Source: Halomonas sp. (GTDB lineage: Bacteria > Pseudomonadota > Gammaproteobacteria > Pseudomonadales > Halomonadaceae). From it: a DNA stretch of 64,000 bases. Numbering within the stretch: position 1 is the stretch's first letter; the number at the start of each line of letters is the position of its first letter. Location of the stretch: NCBI RefSeq assembly GCF_017983445.1, contig NZ_JAGOBJ010000007.1, positions 186,001 through 250,000 of the forward strand, written 5' to 3'. The position numbers and the translations under genes were made by a program. Positions 29,930 to 39,497 of the stretch are shown here, in pieces. The notes under the pieces are model-generated. The model had not been told where the DNA came from. It was given only the letters and a program-made list of their open reading frames with translations, and made no database searches.

Positions 29930-30733
29930 ATGAACGCCATTGCCCTTGGGCCACTATTGATTTCATTACCCAGGCTATACGCCATTGGCTGCGCACTGCT
30001 GGTATTGCTGGCCGCGCGTTACTTACTGCGCTTGCCACCGCCGCTCTTGCAGCGCTGGTTCACCGGGCTGATCTTTGCCTGGTTGATCGGGGCGCGTATC
30101 GCGCATATTACGCTTCACCTGGAAAGCTACAGCGCCGACCCGCTTGATGCGCTTAAAGTCTGGCAACCGGGGTACCACGGCATTGGCGGGTTATTAGCCG
30201 GCCTGCTATGGACGGCCTGGACGCTCCGTAAGCGGCTATCAGCGCTACTCGGCGGCACCGCCATTCTTCTCGGCGCCTCTGGCCTGTGGCTGATTCTGGT
30301 ATCCCTATCTCCTTTGGGTAGCTCATCTGGGGTAAGTCAATTACCCGAGGTTAGCCTGGAAAACGTTGACGGCGAGGACGTTTATCTGCCGTCGCTGGCA
30401 GACGGCAGTGACCGCATCATCGTTAATTTATGGGCCACCTGGTGCCCGCCTTGCCGACGCGAGATGCCATTACTCGAAGAAGCCGCTCAGCGCGAGGGGG
30501 TTAACGTGGCGGTGGTTAACCAGGGCGAGGATTTATTGCCCATCGTGCGTTATTTGGACGCACAGTCGCTGAATTTCACCTATGCGTTACGCGACCCCGG
30601 TCAAACGCTAATGACCTTGTTTGAAGCGCCTGGACTGCCCACTACGGTGCTTTTTGACGGCCAGGGCAATACGCTGGACATCCACGTTGGCGAGCTTACT
30701 CGTGCCCACCTTGAACGCTGGCTGGAAGATTGA
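29930..30733 (+). CDS. Lgt-like membrane domain fused to a TlpA/ResA-type thioredoxin
   Basis: A 267-residue protein in two parts. Residues 1-130 have about four hydrophobic segments with an Lgt-like pattern: GARIAHITLHLESYSADPL, then ALKVWQPGYHGIGGLLAGLL, resembling the G(G)RLGY...P...W.GG..fHGG core of prolipoprotein diacylglyceryl transferase. Residues about 140-267 are a thioredoxin fold with the active site WATWCPPCRREMPLLEE and the cis-proline LPTTVLFDG. A periplasmic thiol-disulfide role is likely. The start is uncertain: ATG 29930 has GGGAAG close ahead; GTG 29906 would add eight residues. Confidence 0.8.
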   Translation: MNAIALGPLLISLPRLYAIGCALLVLLAARYLLRLPPPLLQRWFTGLIFAWLIGARIAHITLHLESYSADPLDALKVWQPGYHGIGGLLAGLLWTAWTLRKRLSALLGGTAILLGASGLWLILVSLSPLGSSSGVSQLPEVSLENVDGEDVYLPSLADGSDRIIVNLWATWCPPCRREMPLLEEAAQREGVNVAVVNQGEDLLPIVRYLDAQSLNFTYALRDPGQTLMTLFEAPGLPTTVLFDGQGNTLDIHVGELTRAHLERWLED

Positions 30734-30848
30734 CGCCAATACACCTTAATCCCCCGGCGCCTTTGCGTTAGAATCCCCCGCCCTACTGCTGTCGATGGCG
30801 CGCCCTCGGCAGCGTATGACCCGTTTTTGTAGACTTCCCCGAGGCATC

Positions 30849-33794
30849 ATGAGCGATTTTTCTCCCGGCCAGCGCTGGATTAGCGACGGCGAAGCTGAGC
30901 TTGGGCTCGGCACCGTGCTTAACTGCGACGCCCGTAGCGTTACCATTTTGTTCAGTGCCAGCCAGGAAACCCGTACGTATAACACGCGCCAAGCGCCTCT
31001 GACCCGCGTGATGTTCGGCAGCGGCGACCGGGTGCTCTCAGCCGACGGCTGGCAGATGATCGTTGATGACAGTAAAGAGTCCCACGGTCTGATTACCTAC
31101 ATCGGCGAAGATAGCGAAGGCGCGCTTCGCGAGCTGCCTGAAGCCAAGCTTGCCGACACCATGCAGTTTGATCAGGCCCGCGACCGCCTGCTGACAGGCC
31201 AGGTGGACCGCAACGACTGGTTTGATCTGCGCTTTCGCACGCTGCACCACTTTCAGCGCATCGAACAGCACAGTGCACTGGGGTTTGCCGGGCCGCGCAT
31301 CGATTTGATTCCGCACCAGCTGTATATCGCGGATGAAGTGGCTAACCGTCACGCGCCTCGGGTTTTGCTTGCCGATGAAGTGGGTCTGGGCAAAACCATT
31401 GAAGCCGGGCTGATTCTGCACCGCCTGCTGCTGACCGGGCGAATTGAGCGGGCGCTTATATTGGTGCCTGACAGCTTGACCCATCAGTGGCTGGTGGAGC
31501 TTCTGCGCCGCTTCTCGCTGAATGTCAGCCTGCTGGATGAGCACCAGAGCCAGGCCCACGGCAGCGCGAACCCATTTGAGAGCGCCCAGCTGGTGCTGGC
31601 AAGTCAGGGCTGGCTGTTTGCCAACATTCATCGTCAGGATCAGGCATTGGCCAGCCGGTTTGACCTGCTAATTGTCGATGAAGCCCACCACCTGGACTGG
31701 AGCGCCGAAGGCAGCGGCCCAGGCTATCAATGCGTTGAACAGCTCGCCGCCGAAATCCCCGGCCTGCTGCTACTCACCGCCACGCCTGAGCAGATGGGCA
31801 TTGAAAGTCACTTTGCCCGCCTGCGTCTGCTGGACGCTGAACGTTACCACGACCTGGAACGCTTCAAAGACGAAGAGCGCCACTACAGCGCTGTCGCCAG
31901 CGCCATTGACGCTTTAGATGAACTGCCCACCACACCGAACGCCCGCGCCCGGGTAGATGCCGTGGCCGACGACCGTGACAGCCAAGCACTGCTGGCAACG
32001 CTGTGCAACGCCGAAGCCAGTACGGAGCAACAGGATGCGGCCCGGCATCAACTGCGCGATGCATTGCTTGACCGCCACGGTACAGGCCGGGTGATGTTCC
32101 GCAATAGCCGTCGTCACGTTGGTGGCTTTCCCGAGCGCCGCCTGCACCTCTCTTCGCTTGAGCTGCCCTCCGCGTATCGCCGCGTGCTGCGCCGGCTGGA
32201 GCGTGATGACGACTACCTGGACGAGCTGCTGATCGAAACCGGCATGGATCACCCGGATGTGTTGATCTACCCGGACGCCATGTACCGGGAACTCCGCAAT
32301 GATCCGCTCAACGGCGAAGCCTGGTGGCATATCGACCCACGGGTCAACTGGCTGCTGGATAAACTCAGCGACGATAGCGAAACAGGCTTTGCCAACGATA
32401 AAGTATTGGTGATTGCTCATCACCGGGAAACCGCTGAAGGGCTTGCCGAAGGGTTGCGCGTACTGGGCGGCTACCAGGCCCCGGTCTTTCACGAGGGGCT
32501 GTCGCTTGTCGAGCGTGACCGCGCCGCTGCCGCCTTTGCCGATGAAGAAGAGGGCGTACAGGTACTCGTCTGCTCGGAAATTGGCTCAGAGGGACGCAAC
32601 TTCCAGTTCTGCCGCCATCTGGTGATGTTCGATATGCCTCAGCATCCTGACCAGCTGGAGCAGCGTATTGGCCGTCTGGACCGTATCGGCCAGAAGCACG
32701 CCATCGAGCTACACGTACCTAGCTTTACCGGCAGCCCCGGCGAGCGCCTGCTGCGCTGGTATAACGAAGGCATGGACGCGTTCAGCGCGCCTCACGGGAT
32801 TGGCAGCGACCTGTTTGATGCCTTTGGCGATGCGCTTGCCGATGCGCTTCTGGACGATGAAACGCTGAATGAAATCATCGCTGAAACACGGGAAATGTTT
32901 ACCGCCAAGCTTGCCGAACGTGATGCGGGTCGCAACCGCCTGCTGGAGCTTAATGCCTGCCGGCCAACACGTGCCCAAGAGGTGATTGCCGCAGTCCGCG
33001 AGCTTGATGAAGACGTGGCGCTGCCGCGCTATGTCGAGCGCGCGCTGGATGTTTTTGGGGTGGATAGCCAGGAGATCGGCAAGGGGTTACTTCATTTACA
33101 GCCCAGCCAGCATATGCTGGATGGACTGCCCGGCCTGGTGAAAGGTGAAGAGGGCTTTACCGCTACCTACAGCCGCGCTCAAGCACTGGCCCGGGATGAC
33201 ATTCAGCGCCTTTCCTGGGAACACCCGCTGCTGCGCGAAATGATGGAGCGTATTTTAGACGGCACCATGGGCAATACCGCGTTGGCGCTGCTGCGTCACA
33301 CGGCCATTCCCAGCGGACGGCTAATGGCGGAGCTTATTTTCCGCACCCATTGCCCAGCACCCAAGTCGCTGCACCTTAACCGCTTCTTGCCACCGACCGC
33401 CATACGCGTGTTGCTTGATGAGTCAGGGGCCAACCTGACCAGCAAAATCTCGTTCACGGGGCTTGGCAAAAACCTGCAAAAGGTCAATAAATCGCTGGCG
33501 CGGGATTTAATCAAGAGTCGCCATGACCAGCTACGTGAACTGCTGACTAAGGGCGAAGGCGAAGCAGAACGCGAGTTGCCCAGCATTGTTGAGGCTGCTG
33601 AAACGCGCATGCGTCTTCAGCTGGATGCCGAGCTTGCTCGCCTGACGGCGCTTGCTGAACACAACCCTTCAGTGCGCACTGAAGAGCTGGATGCATTGAA
33701 GCAGGAACGTCAGGCGCTCAGCGAAGCAATCGAAAATACCCGCCTGCGCCTGGACTCGGTTCGGGTCGTGATCACGGTCGATCCGAACGCTTAA
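30849..33794 (+). CDS. rapA: RNA polymerase-associated helicase-like ATPase RapA
   Basis: Swi2/Snf2-type ATPase that binds RNA polymerase and helps it recycle. 981 residues from ATG 30849 (family start MSDFSPGQRWISDGEAELGL; the frame is open 18 codons earlier). Two N-terminal Tudor-like domains are followed by helicase motif I DEVGLGKTIEAG, motif II DEAHHLDW, motif III TATPEQ and motifs V and VI (SEIGSEGRNFQFCRHL, QRIGRLDRIGQ). The C-terminal RapA domain is complete. It ends 2 bases from the converging epimerase gene. Confidence 0.96.
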   Translation: MSDFSPGQRWISDGEAELGLGTVLNCDARSVTILFSASQETRTYNTRQAPLTRVMFGSGDRVLSADGWQMIVDDSKESHGLITYIGEDSEGALRELPEAKLADTMQFDQARDRLLTGQVDRNDWFDLRFRTLHHFQRIEQHSALGFAGPRIDLIPHQLYIADEVANRHAPRVLLADEVGLGKTIEAGLILHRLLLTGRIERALILVPDSLTHQWLVELLRRFSLNVSLLDEHQSQAHGSANPFESAQLVLASQGWLFANIHRQDQALASRFDLLIVDEAHHLDWSAEGSGPGYQCVEQLAAEIPGLLLLTATPEQMGIESHFARLRLLDAERYHDLERFKDEERHYSAVASAIDALDELPTTPNARARVDAVADDRDSQALLATLCNAEASTEQQDAARHQLRDALLDRHGTGRVMFRNSRRHVGGFPERRLHLSSLELPSAYRRVLRRLERDDDYLDELLIETGMDHPDVLIYPDAMYRELRNDPLNGEAWWHIDPRVNWLLDKLSDDSETGFANDKVLVIAHHRETAEGLAEGLRVLGGYQAPVFHEGLSLVERDRAAAAFADEEEGVQVLVCSEIGSEGRNFQFCRHLVMFDMPQHPDQLEQRIGRLDRIGQKHAIELHVPSFTGSPGERLLRWYNEGMDAFSAPHGIGSDLFDAFGDALADALLDDETLNEIIAETREMFTAKLAERDAGRNRLLELNACRPTRAQEVIAAVRELDEDVALPRYVERALDVFGVDSQEIGKGLLHLQPSQHMLDGLPGLVKGEEGFTATYSRAQALARDDIQRLSWEHPLLREMMERILDGTMGNTALALLRHTAIPSGRLMAELIFRTHCPAPKSLHLNRFLPPTAIRVLLDESGANLTSKISFTGLGKNLQKVNKSLARDLIKSRHDQLRELLTKGEGEAERELPSIVEAAETRMRLQLDAELARLTALAEHNPSVRTEELDALKQERQALSEAIENTRLRLDSVRVVITVDPNA

Positions 33795-33796
33795 GC

Positions 33797-34708
33797 TCAA
33801 ACTCGTTTTAATATCTCTGCAAGCGCCTTATCAAGCGTTGGGTACTGAAACTCAAACCCCGCCTCGATAAGGCGTGCCGGGCGCATATCCGCCCCGGTTA
33901 GCAGCAGTCGTGACATCTCACCCAGGCCTGCTTTTAACACAAAGGCAGGCACTGGAAATATGGCCGGACGGTTAAGCTGTTTGGCCAGCGTTTTGGAGAA
34001 CTCGACATTGGTTGCCGGGTGCGGCGCACTTCCGTTGAAGGCGCCACTAAGCCCCTCTTTTTCCATCAGGAACAGAATCGCATTCACCAGATCCTCGCGA
34101 TGAATCCAGGGCATATACTGCTCACCACTGCCAAAGCGCCCACCTAGCCCCAGCTTAAATGGCGGCAGCATTTTCTGTAGCGCCCCGCCACCCGCGTCCA
34201 GCACAAGGCCCGTCCGTAAAATCGCCAGCCGCATGCCCAACGCTTCAACAGGCTTTGCCGCAGCCTCCCATTTAACACACAGCTGATGGGCAAACTCATC
34301 GTGCGGTGGAGTTTCCTCGGTCACCCTCCGGCTTCCCTGATCGCCGTAATAGCCCATCGCTGACCCGCTGATCATGACCTTTGGTACCGGCTGACCGCTG
34401 GCTTGCAGTTGCTCGCAAAGGGTAACCAACTGATGAGTAGCTTTGATACGCGATTGAACAAGCTTGGCTTTTTGCGCGTCACTCCAGCGCTTGGCCGCGA
34501 TCGGTTCACCGGCCAGATTGATGATGGCGTCCGGTGGCGATTGAAGAAATCCAAGCGCGCTATCACGAATATCGCATTTATCAGGTAGCTGTCCGCCGGC
34601 TTTACGCGGATGCCGGGACACCACCTGTACCGCATGCCCGTTTGACAGCAATTTCTCGCAAAGGCGCTGGCCGACAAACCCACTGCCTCCGGTCACTAAT
34701 ACACGCAT
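33797..34708 (-). CDS. TIGR01777-family NAD(P)-dependent epimerase (YfcH-like)
   Basis: Extended short-chain dehydrogenase-like protein, 303 residues from ATG 34708 with an AGGAG site ahead. The Rossmann nucleotide loop GGSGFVGQRL is at residues 7-16, NLAGEPIAAKRWSDAQK is the family hallmark, and SGSAMGYYGDQG holds the YxxxK-like region. A C-terminal DUF1731 domain is present. Substrate unknown. Genes of this family commonly occur beside photolyase in light-induced clusters, which fits the divergent LitR-like regulator and photolyase here. Confidence 0.88.
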   Translation of the reverse strand: MRVLVTGGSGFVGQRLCEKLLSNGHAVQVVSRHPRKAGGQLPDKCDIRDSALGFLQSPPDAIINLAGEPIAAKRWSDAQKAKLVQSRIKATHQLVTLCEQLQASGQPVPKVMISGSAMGYYGDQGSRRVTEETPPHDEFAHQLCVKWEAAAKPVEALGMRLAILRTGLVLDAGGGALQKMLPPFKLGLGGRFGSGEQYMPWIHREDLVNAILFLMEKEGLSGAFNGSAPHPATNVEFSKTLAKQLNRPAIFPVPAFVLKAGLGEMSRLLLTGADMRPARLIEAGFEFQYPTLDKALAEILKRV

Positions 34709-35222
34709 GGTGTCACTCCTGTTAATCACGCCACGAAAAATCTGCCGCCACTTCGTGGCGTCGTCGCTTAATGGCGCCCTCATTTAATAACCGAGCATTA
34801 ATGCCATGGTAGGCAGGTGCTGTTAGTGATTTAACCCTCAACGCTGGTTACGTTCACACTAATGTAGTACTACGTGCACTACCTATACACTAATAACGTG
34901 GGCGCTTTTTTGAAAATAGCTTTGGTAATGGCTGTGTAGAAGTTGATGGTTTGATAAACATAGGTTATAGAACCCTAATAGGCCAGTCGGTCTAATAACA
35001 TCACGCACTTAGCTCAAGCTTTACGTTTCTGTTAACGGGCAAATTAAATGCAAAGGTTGTACCCGATAGCGACAAGTTGTACAAAGAGAGCTACGATAGT
35101 GCCCAGCACCTACTATTTTATTTCAAGCGACACTACATGGACTGTGGATCATTTTTGCTCTAGCGAATACGAATAGCCGTTTATGTCCTGGAGCTTCAGA
35201 CAACCAAGAGGCAAAGGCGCCC
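34709..35222. promoter_or_regulatory. Divergent control region of the epimerase and LitR-like regulator genes
   Basis: A 514-base AT-richer spacer without a gene. At 34856-34894 the direct repeat ACACTAAT (two copies, 31 bases apart) flanks the perfect palindrome GTAGTACTAC and GTGCAC. At 35057-35082 TTGTAC occurs twice, 20 bases apart; the second is part of the palindrome TTGTACAA. TTGTAC (35057) with TACAAA 17 bases later also forms a fair sigma70-type promoter towards the regulator gene. These are candidate operators; I see no terminator. Confidence 0.5.
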
Positions 35223-36143
35223 ATGAACACCAAGGCGACCCACCCACCCGATACCCCGCTCTATCCGATTCGGGAAGTATCCCGTTTAACGGGTGTGAAC
35301 TCGGTCACCCTGCGCGCGTGGGAGCGTCGCTACGGTTTGATTCGTCCCAAACGCACGCCTAAAGGCCATCGCCTTTACGCTCAGGATGATATAGCACGCA
35401 TTGAACGTATATTGCAGTGGCTCAACCGTGGCGTTCCAGTAAGCCAAGTAGTTGATCTGCTTGATCAACCTGAAACGGTAGAAGCGCCTGCACCGGATGC
35501 TGGCGACTGGATCAGTCAGCGACAGCAGCTGCAGGCGACGATAGAAGCACTCGATTTACCCAAATTGGAAACGCTTTACCATCAGAGTCTCGCTCTTTAC
35601 CCGCTGAGCATCGCGATTAACGAGTTATGGCAACCGGTTATCCTGGCGCTGGAAACCAAATGGGCGATTCAATCCGATAACCTGGTACGCCGGACTCTGG
35701 AAGCCTTTTTACGCAGTCAGGTAGGTACGCGGCTTTATTACGCGAACCAGTCAACCCGTGGCCCTTTGATTCTGCTTAACGCAATGCCCGATGATCCTGG
35801 CCCTTTATGGGTGCTAATGGCGGCCCTTATGGCCAGCGAACAGGGCTACCGTATCCAGATGCTTGATCATTCGCTACCCCTGGAAGACTTGCCTCAGGCC
35901 GTTGCACGTCTGCATTCATCCATGGTGCTGTTGGCAAGCGGTCAGCGCGAAAGCGACAGCTATATCCATACGGCGCTGCCTGATGCCGCTGAAGCATTAA
36001 GCGTACCGCTGGGTGTATGTGGAGAAGTTGCTCGTCTACGTGATAGTGAGCTGCGTAGCGGCCCCGTGCACACACTCGGCAGTGATCTGCCGCAGGCGAT
36101 TGCGCGGCTACGTCCGTTACTGCGTGAGTCGGGTGTTCTGTAG
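35223..36143 (+). CDS. LitR/CarH-like MerR-family regulator lacking cobalamin ligands
   Basis: A 306-residue regulator. The N-terminal MerR helix-turn-helix (YPIREVSRLTGVNSVTLRAW, residues 14-33, then ERRYGLIRPKRTPKGHRLY) is followed by a helical bundle and a B12-binding-like fold. In AdoCbl photoreceptors of the CarH type, a Wx9EH motif and a DxHxxG-type histidine contact cobalamin. Here the first reads W136-x9-KW and the second region reads MPDDPGPLW (188-196) with no histidine. This resembles class II LitR proteins, which do not bind B12. It lies 93 bases before the photolyase gene, its likely target. Confidence 0.85.
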   Translation: MNTKATHPPDTPLYPIREVSRLTGVNSVTLRAWERRYGLIRPKRTPKGHRLYAQDDIARIERILQWLNRGVPVSQVVDLLDQPETVEAPAPDAGDWISQRQQLQATIEALDLPKLETLYHQSLALYPLSIAINELWQPVILALETKWAIQSDNLVRRTLEAFLRSQVGTRLYYANQSTRGPLILLNAMPDDPGPLWVLMAALMASEQGYRIQMLDHSLPLEDLPQAVARLHSSMVLLASGQRESDSYIHTALPDAAEALSVPLGVCGEVARLRDSELRSGPVHTLGSDLPQAIARLRPLLRESGVL

Positions 36144-36236
36144 CATTTTTTAGCTCAAGACCGAGGTTAACACCCCGTTTGGCTAATGGCCGCTATGTAA
36201 TATGGCGGCCTTAGTGTTTATTGCGCCGGAGAAAAC

Positions 36237-37649
36237 ATGGACGTTCAACTAGTTTGGTTACGAAGTGATCTGCGGATTCACGACAATACCGCGTTGGCCG
36301 CTGCAGCGGCGAAGGGGCCGGTGATAGCGGTCTTTCTGCGCACTGTTTCTCAATGGCAATCCCACGGTCATGGAGCAAACAAGATCGATTTTTGGGGACG
36401 CGGCGTCAAAGCCGTTCAAGAAGCACTAAACGGGCTTAACATTCCTCTTTTACACCGCGATATTGAGCATTATAGCGAGGCACCCAAGGCACTGTTGGCG
36501 ATTGCCCGCGAGCACTCTGTTCAGCAGCTGCACTTTAATTATCAGTATCCTCTCAATGAGCTGCGCCGTGACAAGGCCGTCATTCAAGCCTTTAAAGAAG
36601 CGGATATTGCCGTTCATGGCTACCACGACGCCGTTGCTTTCGCGCCGGGAACGCTCTTGACCGGTAAAGGCGATTATTACGGCGTATTTACGCCATTTGC
36701 CAAAGCCTGGCATAAGCAGGTCAGCGTCGAACAGCTGGCGCTACGCGATACGCCTGAGCCACAAGCGCCGTTATCGATCAAAAGCGATAAGTTACCCACA
36801 CTGCCCAAACTCGATAGCCAACCGGTTAGTAGCCGTGAATGGCCTGCCGGTGAAGAAACGGCAGGCGACCATCTGGCGCGTTTTTTACGTTTTCGCAGCC
36901 GCCATTATCATCAGCAGCGCGATATCCCGAGCGTGCGAGGCACAAGCGAGCTTTCACCCTATTTAGCACTGGGCATGATTTCTTACCGCCAGTGCATGCA
37001 AGCGGTAATGAGCGAGAACGGCGGCCACCTGGCCGATGGCGATGTCGGGCTAACCACATGGGTGAATGAGCTTATCTGGCGCGAGTTTTATCAACACGTT
37101 GCGGTTGGCTTTCCAGAGGTATGCCGTTACCAGCCGTTTCAGGAGCACACCAAGCAGCTTGGCTGGCGGGATGATGACGAAGGCTTTCAGGCATGGTGTG
37201 AAGGGCGCACAGGCTATCCGCTGGTGGATGCAGCAATGCGCCAGATGGTAGCGACTGGTTGGATGCATAACCGGTTACGCATGGTCACCGCGATGTTTTT
37301 AAGCAAGCATCTGCTGATTGATTGGCGCCGTGGTGAAGCATTTTTTATGCGCCATCTGGTGGATGGGGAGTTTTGTGCCAACAACGGTGGCTGGCAGTGG
37401 GCGGCATCAACAGGCACCGATTCCGCGCCCTATTTTCGCATTTTCAATCCCACCACACAGTCAAAGCGTTTTGATCCGGATGGCGAGTTTATCGCTAGAT
37501 GGCTACCTGAACTCAGCGAGCTACCGGCCAAGGCTCGCCATGCCCCGCCGCAGGATATGCTCACTCAATTGGATTATCCAACGCCGATCGTTGACCATAA
37601 AGCAGCTCGCCTGCGCGCCTTGGAGGCGTTTAAAGCACTTTCCCGCTAA
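36237..37649 (+). CDS. phrB: Deoxyribodipyrimidine photolyase (class I CPD photolyase)
   Basis: Flavoprotein that repairs cyclobutane pyrimidine dimers with blue light. The 470 residues have the length and order of the E. coli enzyme: N-terminal antenna-binding alpha/beta domain opening VQLVWLRSDLRIHDNTAL, then the FAD domain with TWVNELIWREFYQH, GRTGYPLVDAAMRQM, WMHNRLRM and the C-terminal signature GWQWAASTGTDSAPYFRIFN. All typical FAD and lesion-contact segments are intact. It follows the LitR-like regulator and converges with the GGDEF-EAL gene at 15 bases. Confidence 0.96.
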   Translation: MDVQLVWLRSDLRIHDNTALAAAAAKGPVIAVFLRTVSQWQSHGHGANKIDFWGRGVKAVQEALNGLNIPLLHRDIEHYSEAPKALLAIAREHSVQQLHFNYQYPLNELRRDKAVIQAFKEADIAVHGYHDAVAFAPGTLLTGKGDYYGVFTPFAKAWHKQVSVEQLALRDTPEPQAPLSIKSDKLPTLPKLDSQPVSSREWPAGEETAGDHLARFLRFRSRHYHQQRDIPSVRGTSELSPYLALGMISYRQCMQAVMSENGGHLADGDVGLTTWVNELIWREFYQHVAVGFPEVCRYQPFQEHTKQLGWRDDDEGFQAWCEGRTGYPLVDAAMRQMVATGWMHNRLRMVTAMFLSKHLLIDWRRGEAFFMRHLVDGEFCANNGGWQWAASTGTDSAPYFRIFNPTTQSKRFDPDGEFIARWLPELSELPAKARHAPPQDMLTQLDYPTPIVDHKAARLRALEAFKALSR

Positions 37650-37664
37650 CCGTGTAGAGAGCAC

Positions 37665-39497
37665 TCAAGCCCCCGAGGCGAGGGGTAGCGCCCAGCGCTG
37701 CTCCAACTCAGCCGCTGGCAGGGGTCTTGCGAAATAAAAACCCTGGACGATGGAGCAGCCTGCATTCACCAGAAACTGGCACTGCTCCTGGGTTTCCACC
37801 CCTTCGGCCACCACATCAAGCCCCATTCCTTCAGCCATTTCCAAAACGGCTTTGACAATCGCGGCGTCTGCCTTGCTACCCGGCAGCTCTTTGATAAAGG
37901 CGCGATCCAGCTTGATTTTATCGACCGGCAGCCGCTTAAGGTAACCCAGCGATGAATAGCCGGTTCCGAAGTCATCAATGGCAATGGCGTAGCCCTGCTC
38001 ACTGAGGGCTTTTAAGCGAGGCCCCATATCGCCTGCACGCTCATCAATCAATACCGACTCCGTTAACTCCAGGCCAATCTGCGAAGGCTTTAACTGATAG
38101 CGTTTTAAACAGGTAGCCAACTGCGCTTCAAGGTCGCCCTGAAAAAGCTGAAGGGCTGAGATATTGACCCAAATGATCAGCTTGGGCATGCCACTGTTTT
38201 GCCAATGAGCCTGCTGGGCACAAGCTTTCTCAATCACCCAGCTACCCAGCTCCGCCATCAGCCCGTGCCTTTCAGCCAGAGGAATGAAATCGCCCGGGGA
38301 AATCATTCCATTGTGAGGATGCCGCCAGCGCAGTAACGCCTCCATGCCCAGCAAATCGCCAGTGCTGGGGTGATGCTGGGTTTGGTAATGTAGCTCTAAT
38401 TGATCGCCGGATATCAGTGCCGCACGCAGGTCGCTCACCAGCGCCAGCTGTGGGTTATCATGCTTATCCAAGGACGGACGAAAACGCAGGCTATGGTTTC
38501 GACCTAATCGTTTGGCGCTATACAGGGCTGACTCCAGGCGTTGAAACAGAACGCCCGAGTCACGCCCATCTTCGGGAGCGCGGCAGCTGCCGATAGTAAG
38601 ACCTAAGCGAAGAAGCTGATCACTAATTTCAAAGGGCCGCCCCATATGCTCACGTAGTAATGCAATCCATGCGTCGTGATCATCAAACGTGGTAGTACGA
38701 ATGACCATGAACTCATCCCCCCCCAACCGTCCGACCACGCTACCCGCGACATAGCCTGCCAGCCGTTGAGCAAAGCGCGCAAGTAGTCGGTCGCCCTGCT
38801 CTACCCCCAGGCTATCGTTAACAAACTTCAAGCCATCAATATCGATCAAGGCAATGTCCAGGCTCTCGCCTGCACGTAAATGGCGTAGGCGCGATGCCAT
38901 CAAGTCGTGCAAACGGCGACGATTGGGCAAGCCGGTCAGGGGGTCTTCAAACCCGATGCGCCGCAAATCATGTTCACGCGCTTTTTGCGCCGAGATATCC
39001 GTAAATAAACTAATAAAATGGGTAACATTGCCTTGCTTATCGGTAACGGCACGCATCTTTAACCACTCAGGATACTCATCGCCATGCTTGCGCCGGTTCC
39101 ACATTTCACCTTCCCAGCGACCCGTGGCTTTCAAAGTACTCCAGAACGTTTGGTAAAAGGCTTTATCGTGGCGAGGAGCAGCCAGTGTTTCCAGCTTGCG
39201 CCCCACTATTTCATGGCTTTCATAGCCAGTAATTTCCGTGAAAGCCGGGTTAACCGCCATGACCCGGTTCTGGGCATCACTGATCGCAATCGCATCACTT
39301 GTCAGGCTGATAGCGCTTTGCGACAACCGATAGCGCAGGCGCTGTTGGCGTACTTGATGCCAGGCATCCCACAGCCCGCAGATGACGAGACTGGCAGCCA
39401 CCATGCGCAACATGGCATCGGGCAACCAAACACAGGCAGGTAATGCTATTAAAGCTACCCAAACCAGCGGGCGATTAAGAGAAACAGGTAGCCACAT
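37665..39497 (-). CDS. PAS-GGDEF-EAL cyclic-di-GMP signalling protein
   Basis: 610 residues: two N-terminal hydrophobic segments (about 8-40) with almost no periplasmic loop, one PAS domain (about 55-175), GGDEF domain (intact GGDEF at 259-263, no RxxD inhibitory site ahead) and EAL domain. The phosphodiesterase residues are intact: EALLRW at 386-391, ELTES, DDFGTGYSSL and EGVET. Both cyclase and phosphodiesterase activity are possible; an EAL this complete suggests net c-di-GMP breakdown. It is a single-gene unit, divergent from fabA. Confidence 0.92.
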   Translation of the reverse strand: MWLPVSLNRPLVWVALIALPACVWLPDAMLRMVAASLVICGLWDAWHQVRQQRLRYRLSQSAISLTSDAIAISDAQNRVMAVNPAFTEITGYESHEIVGRKLETLAAPRHDKAFYQTFWSTLKATGRWEGEMWNRRKHGDEYPEWLKMRAVTDKQGNVTHFISLFTDISAQKAREHDLRRIGFEDPLTGLPNRRRLHDLMASRLRHLRAGESLDIALIDIDGLKFVNDSLGVEQGDRLLARFAQRLAGYVAGSVVGRLGGDEFMVIRTTTFDDHDAWIALLREHMGRPFEISDQLLRLGLTIGSCRAPEDGRDSGVLFQRLESALYSAKRLGRNHSLRFRPSLDKHDNPQLALVSDLRAALISGDQLELHYQTQHHPSTGDLLGMEALLRWRHPHNGMISPGDFIPLAERHGLMAELGSWVIEKACAQQAHWQNSGMPKLIIWVNISALQLFQGDLEAQLATCLKRYQLKPSQIGLELTESVLIDERAGDMGPRLKALSEQGYAIAIDDFGTGYSSLGYLKRLPVDKIKLDRAFIKELPGSKADAAIVKAVLEMAEGMGLDVVAEGVETQEQCQFLVNAGCSIVQGFYFARPLPAAELEQRWALPLASGA

